Shown piece after piece: positions 1 through 18,100 of a stretch of 64,000 bases of DNA. Every line of letters begins with the position of its first letter. Positions within the stretch are counted from its first letter, which is position 1. The position numbers were made by a program, and so were the translations under genes. Where the stretch lies: the NCBI GenBank assembly GCA_963662155.1, contig OY759261.1:69310169-69374168 (forward strand), written 5' to 3'. The stretch is from Lamellibrachia columna (taxonomy: Eukaryota; Annelida; Polychaeta; Sabellida; Siboglinidae). Under the pieces are notes generated by a model. It was not told where the DNA came from. It saw nothing but the letters and a program-made list of their open reading frames with translations, and made no database searches.

Positions 1-669
1 GTACTGAACCTATAACACCGGGCAAAAGCTGAACATTTCGGGTCATTAAATGTGATCATATATATCAGATCTCAATTGCTTTCATGACATGTTTTAAAAA
101 GCATATATACAGCTACAAGGCGCCGCTGTAACGATTGTGAAACAAAGTCAAAGTGTTAATAATTATGTGTGGCATTTAAACGCTGCGTCGGTAACATGCA
201 TTGGCACACATGTGCGAACTACATGTTTCTGTCTGAATTCCAGGTTGATGTAATGTTACGGTAATGTGTCAATGCGCGCGGCTTTTTAATAACATATGTT
301 ATGTCTGACTGACTCGTGGTATCAACATAACTAAATTGGGGAATATCCAGAACATACATTTTTCGTGTCAAATCTTAATATAGCAACACTATTACTTTAT
401 ATCTTCCATTGTGTTCGGGCTAATTAAATATAAAAATGCAATGACATGATTATTTATGTAATATAGTTGACTCGGCTTAGCAGAATCGCGAAAAACATAA
501 TCCGTCGTTTACTAGGCCTACGATAATTTTTTTAATATTATATTATGTTTTGGCTGGGACGGAATCAATCTATTCTATTAAGCGACCACTGTACGTACTG
601 GCTATTCAGTAGTTTCCTTTTTGACCCATGCTTCTTTCCTTACGACTCTTCCATTGCGGTCTGTTTCAG
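1..669. other. No recognised gene; upstream intron of the SEC14-like gene
   Basis: AT-rich sequence with no exon I can support. The first recognised exon begins at 670 in mid-protein and mid-codon, so this stretch should be intron of the SEC14-like gene. The start and most of the Sec14 domain lie to the left of the window. Confidence 0.5.
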
Positions 670-7444
<6,775 letters not shown>

Positions 7445-8204
7445 TGGACGGTCACGATTTAGAAACGTCACCTTCTGTGGTCTACTCAGTTCTTGGGAGT
7501 GCCGTGGGAAACATCAAACGAAGATAAAATATCCCAAACTACAATTAGGCCTACACAAATGACGTCCATTGTTTCGTCTGGAACGACAATGGCGCACTCC
7601 TTGGTATTGGTGGCTGTGACGTCACATCCTCGGCTCCAGTGCCGTGAAACAACATTTTGTCAAGATTCTTGTGAACTTTACCACCGTGTATTTGCTTTGG
7701 TCAACCACTAGGTTTATATGTAGCTTTCCAGTGTTCCATATGGCTACACATATTGAGACATGACGCACAAAGGGATCTAATCTCACTTCGAACTTGTAAA
7801 TATGAGCATTTGACTTCGCAAACATGGGTGTATTTGTATTGTAAATAGCGGCAAATGGTATTTTTAGAAGTATGATTTGTATTTAAAATTAAAATACTAC
7901 GACATGTTCATAAGCGTGAATGAAAACAATTCATATTAATCCTGTTACACATGGGGGCAGTATTGACGCTGGAAGGATATGTATTTTCGTCAACAGTGAG
8001 TGGATGTTAATCCTTATAAATTGTAAACTGGGGCATTTATTTATTTTTAATTGTGGTGTCTTATTTCTCGTGAATCGATAAATGGTGCTTTATGTTTTAA
8101 TGATCGATATGTAAATCATTATTTATCTTAATGTAGGTGAACATGAATGAAATTGTGTATATGTTCCCGTAAAGAAAAAGAATATCAAACTATGTATCAC
8201 CTAC
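7445..8204 (+). other. SEC14L 3' untranslated region
   Basis: No further coding sequence. AT-rich and ends at an AATAAA signal, so it is most simply the 3' UTR of the SEC14-like gene. Confidence 0.5.
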
Positions 8205-8210
8205 AATAAA
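8205..8210 (+). terminator. Poly(A) signal AATAAA of SEC14L
   Basis: Canonical AATAAA about 760 bp after the stop codon, followed by a T-rich stretch (tttgttttattatttcg). It is the first canonical hexamer I noticed downstream on this strand. Confidence 0.5.
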
Positions 8211-8836
8211 CTAACTTTGTTTTATTATTTCGTTGCAAAACTCCTCCAAGAATATTTACTAAACATAAAATAACACCCGCGTACGTAACAGTCTATCTTG
8301 TTATAATGTTATATTTTCTGCGAAAATTCTATGTTAATTCGGTATGAAAATATGTTATCGGCGGACTACGACTGTCACCTTTGACCTCGTCTTTGCACAA
8401 TATGCCAATATTCTGGCAAAACACACTGTAACATATGTTTTTACAATAATACTTATCATGATGCGGGCGTGTTTTTACGTAACTACGTAGTATTATCTTG
8501 GACAAGAACTGTAATCTTGAAAACTAGTTATTATGTAACAGGGTTGCGTCGAGTTGTCATGTATATAGACTATAGAGTATAATGTTATTATGTACGTATG
8601 AGCCTATGTATAATTAACTATATGACAGTGTGTCAATTTGTTGCCGCCTTTGCTTTTTAGGACAGTGCGGCAACCTCTGTATAAATAACGGAATAAAACA
8701 CAGGGACTTGGATATCGGTCGGATGAACGTGGAACAAACATGCACACTATGAATGCACGCACTTGACATTGGACAGAAATTCTGAATTCCATTTACCAGT
8801 ACATCTGGCATACGCATATACATACACCAGTACTAA

Positions 8837-8872
<36 letters not shown>

Positions 8873-9439
8873 TGCGCGCACGCACACACACACGCACGCA
8901 CGTGTAACCCATTTGTTTTTTTTAAACCGTTTGACTCCCAAATCTTCCGCTTTCTAAAAATGCCAAATATCACACGAACCATCTACACCGATGCTTACAC
9001 AATTCAGTCACTCGATGCTAGTCTCAGTATAAAAGAACTATATTCTTCTAGTGTATCACTGTGTATGTTCATTGCATTCGTAAATGGCGTTTCGTTGTGA
9101 CGCGCTTGATAGCCGTGGCGCCATCTACTGTGCAACAATTAGCGTGAACTTAAATTTGTATAATAACAATTTCTCTTTTCTGTGTGAATATAATATATTG
9201 GCGGACATGGAACTTATTAGCAATGAATGTAGGAAAGCACCATTCCATATGCCATTGATCCACCGCGCGAGTGTTTGCACGTATATTAAGATAAACGTCA
9301 CATAAGTTTGCAGAGTTTTGGAATGCATGGTATGTCCCTACTGCAGAAGTACTTAAGGCCAAATACAAAAGAAACATGTTTTCTCGTCCGGACTTTTACA
9401 AAAAAGGAAGATGTGGGGACTTTATTATTTATCATTAAT
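8211..9439. other. Intergenic, no gene recognised
   Basis: AT-rich. It contains an (ACGC)n microsatellite at about 8838-8900 and short open frames without recognisable features. I see no RNA gene. Confidence 0.4.
8838..8902. repeat. (ACGC)n / (CA)n microsatellite
   Basis: Tandem ACGC turning into CACA. Arg/Ala- or Thr/His-rich open frames over it are repeat artefacts. Confidence 0.95.
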
Positions 9440-10440
9440 ATGATTTTTTGCTATTGTTGCATTTGCATTTGAATGCTACCCACAAACATTTGATTTGTCA
9501 AATGCACAACCGAATGCGCAATCAAATGCATGCGTAATTATTTGAATAATTATTATTGTTAGATTCACTTTCGCAAGTTCGCAACATGCCACTGGAAAAA
9601 TTGCTATGTAGTGAGCAGTACCCTCGGCAGATCAGAAATCATTGTCTGACCTTTGAATCCACTTTCACAACGTGCTCTTTGAAAAAGTACTCTGTTGGTC
9701 AACTGGTCAATGCCTGAACTGTTATTCATACAACATAAAAAGACCAACTGGTCTATACTCTATAGGTTGATGGCTTCAGAGATTACCTGTTCATTGAAAC
9801 AAATCAAACAATGCAGACAAATGACTCCCTTGTGTTGTGTTGGCACTGTTGGGGTGGGTTGGGGTGGCAGCTCATTGGGGGCGTAAACGTTACCAATGCC
9901 AGCCCTGAATATTTACAGCCAGAGAGAGTGATTAGTGGTAGCTGTAATTATCCACCAGTTTGTCTTCCCAGTGACCCCACCATTTGACTGTCTATTGTCT
10001 TGAGTTCCCCTTCCATTCTGGCCTACCTGAAGGATTAGCCTTTCATTCCCTGCCATTGTTGTAAACTGTAAATTGTCTATTCCTCCCTCCCATTTCCACC
10101 AACTGTGGAGCCCAGGAACTGTGTGACTCATTGTACGACTCTACATATATCATATTCATGTAGTGGTACTTAGTGGTTACAATAATGTACTATTGTATTT
10201 ATTAAATAAATTAATAATGTGTTTGTATACATTACGTTGTTTTTTTCTCCAAATAAAACGAATCGTTAATATAAAGCAAAAACATTTTAATTCAAATGCA
10301 TTTGCAAATGTGTAACCAAAACATTTGCATTTGAATGCGGCCCCAAAAACATTTGCATTTGCATTTGAATGCGTTCCTGAAAAATGGCACTTGCATTCGC
10401 ATTTGACTCAAATGAAACAGTTGTATTTACATTCAATTAA
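9440..10440. mobile_element. Probable non-autonomous DNA transposon with ATTTGCAT subterminal repeats
   Basis: Both edges carry clusters of the same motif: gcatttgcatttgaatg around 9460-9535 and several copies around 10290-10430, while the 750 bp between lacks them. This clustering at both ends is typical of subterminal repeats of hAT-like non-autonomous elements. I could not find convincing terminal inverted repeats or a target-site duplication, so the borders are approximate. Confidence 0.4.
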
Positions 10441-10441
10441 A

Positions 10442-10703
10442 CGCTTCTATTTGGTATCCTCTTAGTCTCCTGGTCTCTAGTGTTGTCAAACCATATTATA
10501 ATAAGTGGCTTTCATAACTAAGGTCTCTCATTTCTGGAATAATTTTACTTGCTCTTCGTTGTATTCTTTCTAGCTTGTCTACGTCCTTCTTACGATACGG
10601 CCTCCATACTTGTATACAATATTCCAAATGAGGTCTAACTATTGCTTTGTACAGGGGTACAATTAGCTGTTTCTCCTTATATGTGATAGTTCTCCTAACC
10701 TTG
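10442..10703 (-). mobile_element. CR1-like LINE fragment (3' RT region)
   Basis: The sequence from cttctatttggtatcctctt to tgatagttctcctaa is nearly the same as 51525-51779 in the larger CR1-like element. On the minus strand it corresponds to RRTITYKEKQLIVPLYKAIV through ETRRL. It is a short truncated copy. Confidence 0.85.
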
Positions 10704-10821
10704 CGCCATAAGAAACGTGTTCAAAGGCAATGCATGTATAGGATGATCTCAGAGGATCTCTGATGATCTGGGATACTTCGTAATATAAAAATGAATTTTG
10801 AGAGAGGAAACGTTTATTCAT

Positions 10822-10896
10822 ATGTGTGTGTGTGCGTGCGTGTGCGTGCGTGTGCGTGCGTGTGCGTGCGTGTGCGTGCGTGTGCGTGTGTGTGAC
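10822..10896. repeat. (TGTGCGTGCG)n microsatellite
   Basis: Alternating TGTG and CGTGCG units upstream of the CHPF gene; Z-DNA-prone purine-pyrimidine alternation. Confidence 0.9.
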
Positions 10897-10955
10897 AACG
10901 GCACATTATATTAAGTATATTTGAATTTGGCCCCAACTACAATTATATCGCCGAC

Positions 10956-11075
10956 CAGTAGTGTATTTAGTATCTCACAAGGTCATGGGAGGACAGTCTA
11001 TTGTCTTGCCTAAGACTAATCACCCATTAGTTTGCCGGGCTACCATGTAGTGGCGCAACAGGTTATTTACTAAAA
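10956..11075. mobile_element. Partial copy of a hAT-like MITE
   Basis: The sequence caccattagtttgccgggct with accatgtagtggcgcaacag matches, in reverse complement, the inside of the 184-bp MITE at 61813-61996 (aacctgttgggccactacatggtagc). The left edge cagtagtgtatttag resembles that element's terminus cactggcatatctag. The right end is lost. Confidence 0.5.
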
Positions 11076-11299
11076 AAATTACTTCTTTCTTGAAACGTTC
11101 TCGATCTCTTCCTGATTGTAGCAATTTCCGATTCTGGGCATACATTTCGGTTCCGTTACAATAGAACCTGCACTCGGATTCCAAGCTCTGTTGTGTGCAA
11201 CAAACAGTGGCGCCACATCCCGGAGCGTGGATAATTGAGACTATAATAATATATGCAGTTTCAACGGAACGTATTAACTGTGAACAAGTGTCATGATGG

Positions 11300-12148
11300 A
11301 TGAAACGTAAAAAAAAGCGTTTCGCCTATACGGCTTCGCAGACTGCCGTACACGTCACCAACATGTCTAAAAGGCTCTTGTCATTGAAAGTTAAACAGTT
11401 TGTTCCGATATTTATCGGACTATGGTTGGGCATTGCCTTCAGCCTCATGTCTGCGCCGTTTATCCACGACAGTTGCACGGCGTCTCCGGATGGTAATAAC
11501 GCCGTCCATCAAAAACAGGGTTCAGACGACTCATTTTTGACGGCGCAGTTTGGCGGGCCGTTCCGAAAGACAAACTCAGTCGGGGCTGCCAGCGAGCCGA
11601 TCAGCAACTTTGACTATGGCCGAAGCGAAGAATACGAGCCGAAACTCAAAAAACCTGACGCTAACGTTAAGACAACACAGATGCCACAATCTGCGGAGAG
11701 GAAACGAAAACTCCTGCGGCCGCGGTACGCATCTACCGAGCTGCAGGTCCGGGAAAAACTGTTCATCGGCGTTCTAAGCATGCCCGAGACTATAGCGACA
11801 CTGGGCTTAGCTGTAAACCGCACTCTTGCCCACACTGTTCCAAAATTGATGTTCTTTGTGCCTCGGGAGAACGCACACATTCCTCCCACTATGCCAGTTG
11901 TACTACTGACAGAGGCAGGTTCGAAACTGGGACCATTTCAAATGTTTGACCATATTGGTAATCACTACTTGAAAACCTATGATTGGTTCTACTTTATGCC
12001 GGATTCTACGTACGTCCGTGGGCGCAAACTTTTCGATATGGTGAAGCGCACAAGTATCAACCAAGATGTCTACATTGGCAACCGAACAAAATCAAAGGGT
12101 GCTAAAAAATCGTACTGCAATTTTGAAGGCGGAATGTTGTTATCTCAT
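11300..12148 (+). CDS. CHPF: CHPF exon 1
   Basis: 283 codons, ending SYCNFEGGMLLSH with donor gtacgt at 12149. It carries the cytoplasmic tail, signal anchor, stem and most of the N-terminal glycosyltransferase-like domain. Another in-frame Met at 11363 (MSKRLLSLK) would shorten the tail by 21 residues. Confidence 0.9.
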
Positions 12149-15100
12149 GTACGTATTATGCATTTGTTCTTACTTTTTCATGTACAATATAGGGACAATT
12201 AATCTGTCAGTGTCACAGTTTTTAGTTATTCAGTAAACATGTTTCATCTCCATTTGGAATTTCTTCTGACATTTCATTTGGTCAGGATTTGCAGATTTTT
12301 ACTGAGCAGAAAAGTTATTTGGCTGTCAAAACCTAGGTACTATATTTTATACTACATCTGCAGTTAACAAGATCAGGCAGGTTACCATGACATCATGTCG
12401 TACTGAAGTTTTTATCAGAATAATTTATGAAATAAAATTTGTCTTGTTTGTTCCCAGCATTGTTGTTTGTTTCCACAGCTGGTGATACCATGAACCATGG
12501 TTCCTAAACATCACTCTAGTAGCTGTTGTTTGTTTCCACAGCTGGTGATGCCACGAATCATGGTTCCTAGACATCGCACTAGTAGTAGTAGCTGTTGTTG
12601 TTTGTTTCCACAGCTGGTGATGCCATGAATCATGGTTCCTAGACATCACACTAGTAGCTGTTGTTGTTTGTTTCCACAGCTGGTGATGCCATGAATTGTC
12701 GTTCCTAGACATCACACTCATAGCTGTTGTTTGTTTTCATAGCTGGTGATGTCATGAATCATGGTTCCTAGACATCGCACTAGTAGTAGTAGCTGTTGTT
12801 GTTTGTTTCCACAGCTGGTGATAGCATGAATCATGGTTCCTAGACATCACACTAGTAGTAGTAGTATCAGTTGTTGTTTGTTTCCACAGCTGGTGATGCC
12901 ATGAATCATGGTTCCTTGACATCACACTAGTACTAAGTAGTAGCTGTTGTTGTTTGTTTCCACAGCTGGTGATACCATGAATCATGGTTCCTAGACATCA
13001 CACTAGTAGTAGTAGTAGTATCAGTTGTTGTTTGTTTCCACAGCTGGTGATGCCATGAATCATGGTTCCTTGACATCACACTAGTACTAAGTAGTATCAG
13101 TTGTTGTTTGTTTCCACAGCTGGTGATGCCATGAATCATGGTTCCTTGACATCACACTAGTACTAAGTAGTAGCTGTTGTTGTTTGTTTCCACAGCTGGT
13201 GATACCATGAATCATGGTTCCTAAGCATCACACTCATATGTTGTTGTTTGTTTTCACAGCTGGTGATGTCATGAATCATGGTTCCTAGACATCACACTAG
13301 TAGCTGTTGTTGATTTCAATTAATTTACTAGATTTACTTGAAAAAATAATGTAATTTATTATAACTGTAGTAATCACATAAATTAATGTATTATTTATTG
13401 TTCATTGCCTTAATTTAGTTACGAGCATATTATTTAATGTTTGGTCAAGTTACCTGAAGTTAATATTCACCTGAAGTCCTAAACATATATACATGGATAG
13501 CAATTTAATTAAAGATAGACTTGTAATATATGAATGGGTTACAAGAATTAAAATTATAACTAAAATACCCAGTTTAACAGTGATCTTGGTTACTAGCAGT
13601 AGTTATGGTAATTAATATAATTTGTCTTAGCCAGGAAGTCATAAACGGACATGACATATACAGAGTTATTAAAATGGCTCTCTCCCTCTCTGCTAACCTA
13701 ACTGTCAGCTTCCATTATTGCCTGACTAGATTCCTACTTCCTTTACTACTCTCTGGCTAATTAGTGCTTTATTGGGCCTAAGTTATAGTCAGCCAACTAC
13801 TTATCTTCTAATTGTCCACCTGTGCCTTTGCTAAGTGTCCATTGCTAGCTGTAGAAACCATCAAATGGTCTATCAATACCACCAGGATCCACATTTATGA
13901 TTTAAATGGCAGCAGGTGCTCAACATATTTCACATCTGTTGTTTGTATTGATCATTTGATGACCATTTGTTTATGAGAGGTGTAGAATTAAAAACAGTTA
14001 GATAAATGACGTAGTTGTAAAATTTATATACAAGAGGTAAGCAGTTATAATTATTTGGTTTAAAAAATCATGATTATAATTACTTGGTGACACTGCTGTC
14101 AAGTTTATTATCTGTGTTTGCAGAATATGATGACAGATGTCATCAACGATCAGAAGTGGTGTCGCCAGAACGCAAACTCTACCAATATCAGTCAGAACAT
14201 TGGGCTGTGTGTGTTGCATGCAACAGGCAAGACATGTGCAAACACGATAGGGGTGTGTATTAATCATATTATCAGAGCCAGATGGTTTCGTTTATCTGGC
14301 AGTGCTCATAGTAAAGGAGCATACATGGTTCTTTCTTGAATTTTCATGACAAATAATTACCGCTACACTGTATTCAAATAAAAGATAACAGGTGAATATA
14401 ACACGTCTATCTGTATGAGACTAAGCAGGCATTAAATGTAAATAAGTTTAAAATGTTTTATGAGCAAAAGAGACAACCAGTTAAGGAAAAATGGCTATAT
14501 TTGGCAGTGATTAAATTTTAAATGGAGGAAAAGTTACAATATAGATTATGTGATAGAATTGCATAGCCAACCATGAATGTTGAATAATTTGACATTAAAT
14601 GATTCAAATGTGATAATAACAATTAATGTGTAATTAACAACAATTTCCTATGACATAGTGAGGAATAACAACATTTTTGTGTTGTATATTTGTAATATGT
14701 ACATTACATTATCTAGTGCAATCTACCTAAATTGAAAAATAAAGATAATATTAATACGTGATTAGTAAAGTCTGCTGCAGTATCATTCCTGGGTCAAATA
14801 AAATTGTTACGGCTGCCACAAGATCTAGAAAACATGACCAAATAAATATTTCATTAGGTGTTTGTTTAAGAATAAGAATGCTACCTTAATACTGGGTTTG
14901 TGTATGTATCCAAATCTGTGTCTGTGAATTAGACAAATGTCTTGGTTCTTTCAGTCTCACCAATATGGCCACTGTTCTGGTTCTTTCAGTCTCACCAATA
15001 TGGCCACTGTTCTGATTTTTTCTGATTGCTGGGTCGCCCCACTCAAAGATACACTATAATTTACATTTTAAGGGTGAAAGCTTGCCATGCTGCTGGCTAC

Positions 15101-18100
15101 TGCACCTACAAACTTTCCAAATTCCGCCCCCTGAGGTTACATCCTGGGAAAAAAATTTGGGTCCTGTTAGGCCTAAGGGAATAAGCTAGTCAACACACTG
15201 ATTAGGGGGTGGGTCGTATAAATTTGTGAAATCACATCTTTGGTTAAATTAACAACTTGTTATGTTTGTATTAAAAATATTACATTTTATTTAGTGAATA
15301 GTCACAAAACTGTAAACGTGATGTAATAACAGTGTTTTTGCTGTCCTATATACCTGTACAGTTGCTATATGAAGCATGATCAAAAACATTCTGGCAAAAA
15401 TCTACCTACTTGAAACCTGTAAATGATAAATATCAAATGTTTATGAAAAATACTCATGTGGAGAAATATATAGACATTTAATTTATTCTATGCAGTGTTC
15501 CGATAATGTTGAACAGCTCAGATTGGAAGCATGTACAAGTTAACTGCCGTGCAAATGGACCAAATTTAATTAGCATACTTTTGATATTTACATCATATCA
15601 AAAGTTGGTAAAGACATCTTGCATCATGCGATATTCAGACATGAAGATAGTCGGCCAACCTAGGGTCAGCAAGTGTAGGCCCTGTTTTTATGCCAACGGG
15701 TGTCCTGATGTCTATCTCTCTTGGACAGTGCACTAATGGTGCACTGGTGCACTCACCGAGACAGCCACAGGTTCAGACATGTTGCTGTTGGTTTTGTTTT
15801 TTATGCACCGCCAACTCAGTGCTGAGTGAAATAGAACAACTTAATAAGTTAGGACTGCCTCAAGCAGATTCACTGCGTGGGGCATTATCTCGCACACGGA
15901 GACTAGGTGTGCTCAGACTGTGCTTCTAAAGCATCCTGTCAAAGTGAACCACAGTTTCTTAATATTTTATCATTTCTCTCATTTCTTTATAATTTTTACC
16001 GTTATCTGTTTTGCCCAAAATGTCATGTTTAAATAATAATAAAACTTCTATAGCACCTAAATCCCCAAGGACCCAGCCCAGAGGCACAACAAACCAGAAC
16101 TGTTAAGGCGAAACCAAAGGCATTGATTTGGGCCTTTGCCCCTATAAGAATGCCTAAAAACTAACCATTTGCAACTGTGGTCAAGAACATCACGTAAGTG
16201 GTTAACTGGGAATCTGTTCTTAAGGTGCGAAATTCAGGTGTTATGTAATTTTTTCGTGGAGGCTGACGTATTCATCAGTGTTTGCAATTTTGACCAATCA
16301 GCGGTGAGCAGCCCCTTAACCCCTGATGCGGCTGTGACGTAGGATGTGCATCACGTGTAATTTTAACGTGGTTGAGGTGTGCAGTTACAGTGTTATTTGC
16401 TTTTATATTGGATTTACATGCAGCAAAAATTATTACAATGTTGTACTGTGCAGCATTCAGATGTAAGCATCATTCAGCGAAGCATAGATAGTTGTCGTTA
16501 AAGCCTGAAGTGGTACAGACAATCTTCCAGCATGTATCTCAGCCAAAGGCTTCAACAACACGCAAACACTACATTAAGAGAACTGTCAAATCGGAACGCG
16601 AGGAGGTTAGTAAACAATCAATGGATGGACTATCTTGCCAAATAAGTTGATTTTAGATGCAAACAGCATGTCCAGACTTATTGGCAAGTATGTGACTAAA
16701 ATCGTCTATGATCAGGCGTTTAAAGTTGGAGTTGTGGGAAACCTAGTCAGCATTCTTAACATAGGATTCTGAACAAATGTAGCGCTGCCCATGCAAAAAA
16801 GATTTTTGGTGTTCAACGAGGTATATTTAGTTAACCACTTGTGTGATAGTTTTGATTATAGTTGCAAATGGTTAGTTTTCAAGTACTCTTATAGATGCAA
16901 AATCCCAAAAAATGCCTTTGGTTTCACTTTAAGTATTATAAAGTCACATGAAAAATGTATTCATTTATAATTTTATATCCCCAAAATTTTTCTACAATAC
17001 ACATGTGCCCGTTTCGTGACCAGTGTGTCCCCTTAACAGGTTTAGAATCCACCCATTGCCCCCTTAATTTTTTTTTACAGGTGGCATGAGATTCCCAAAC
17101 ATGTGTCTCATCAAAACTTACATTTCTAAGTACTTTAGAATAATTTAAACAAGATCAGTGGACTAACAGGCAATACAAACACACATAAGATGTTTCACCA
17201 TCTTTTTAGTCCTACTCCAGCTTGTGTCACATGACATTGGTCATGTGACACATCCGCAACTTCAGTCTGCTAAAGAAGACTGCGAGATGCAGTCGAAATA
17301 TTCAGAACAAACTTCAAGTTTCTTGAGAGGTAATTATGCTTAATGTTAATAACCAAGAAACCGGATCATCTATCCATTCATGATTTAAATCACTCTTAAA
17401 AAATCATTGATTTATTGTTTTTTATTTCCGATTTTTTCAATTGCTGATTTATATGAATTTAACACAAATAATTGTTTACAAGCATTGATATCAACAAAGT
17501 TTTGTATGTTTATTAATACAAAAGCACAAAGTCCGCACACTTGGGTTGGTGTATTGTCACCAGATAGCCTGATAGTCAAATATTTTATGACATTGTGTGT
17601 GTTTGAGCTATTCCCTTTCTGAATGCAGTGAAGCCACACAAACTTGTCTTCAAGTCAGAAGCCCTGAGTTAAAGTCCACTTAGAGCTTGTGCTAGTTGTT
17701 ACCAATTCAGTATGTTGACTCAAGTGAGATAGTCTAGGCTACAATATTGTTTAATACTGTACCAGTTTGCAGTCTGGTTAGAGACCCTTCAGTGTACAAA
17801 GAGCCCTGGACAGGTGGTAATCCACCCTCTCAGCAAACAATAATTATCACAGTTACAGCCAGACACACAGCTTGCTTTCCTTTCCAAGACAGATTATGCA
17901 ACTACAGGGGGTGAGGCCTTGTGGACATTGTCTAATGTCTATATATAAGCAAAAATCATGTACCCTCTGTCAGGGTTGTTTGATTTAAATCTCTGATTTA
18001 AATCACTCCAAAAAATCATTGATTTATGAATTTTTTTATTTCCGATTTTTTTTTAATCACATTTATATGAATTTAACACAAATAGTTGTTTACAAGCATC

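Noticed and set aside
8747..8957. ACVRACVRACV / HARTHARTHAR open frames, also at 26355-26854
   Set aside because: Arise from (ACGC)n microsatellites.
12425..13139. Minus-strand SRNHDSWHHQLWKQTT repeat proteins
   Set aside because: Translation of the 61-80 bp intronic minisatellite in the antisense direction; broken at several points.
16438..16640. THAP-domain gene
   Set aside because: Only MLYCAAFRC is suggestive; a stop follows after about 17 codons and no C2CH pattern completes, so I list it only as a possible trace within the transposon.
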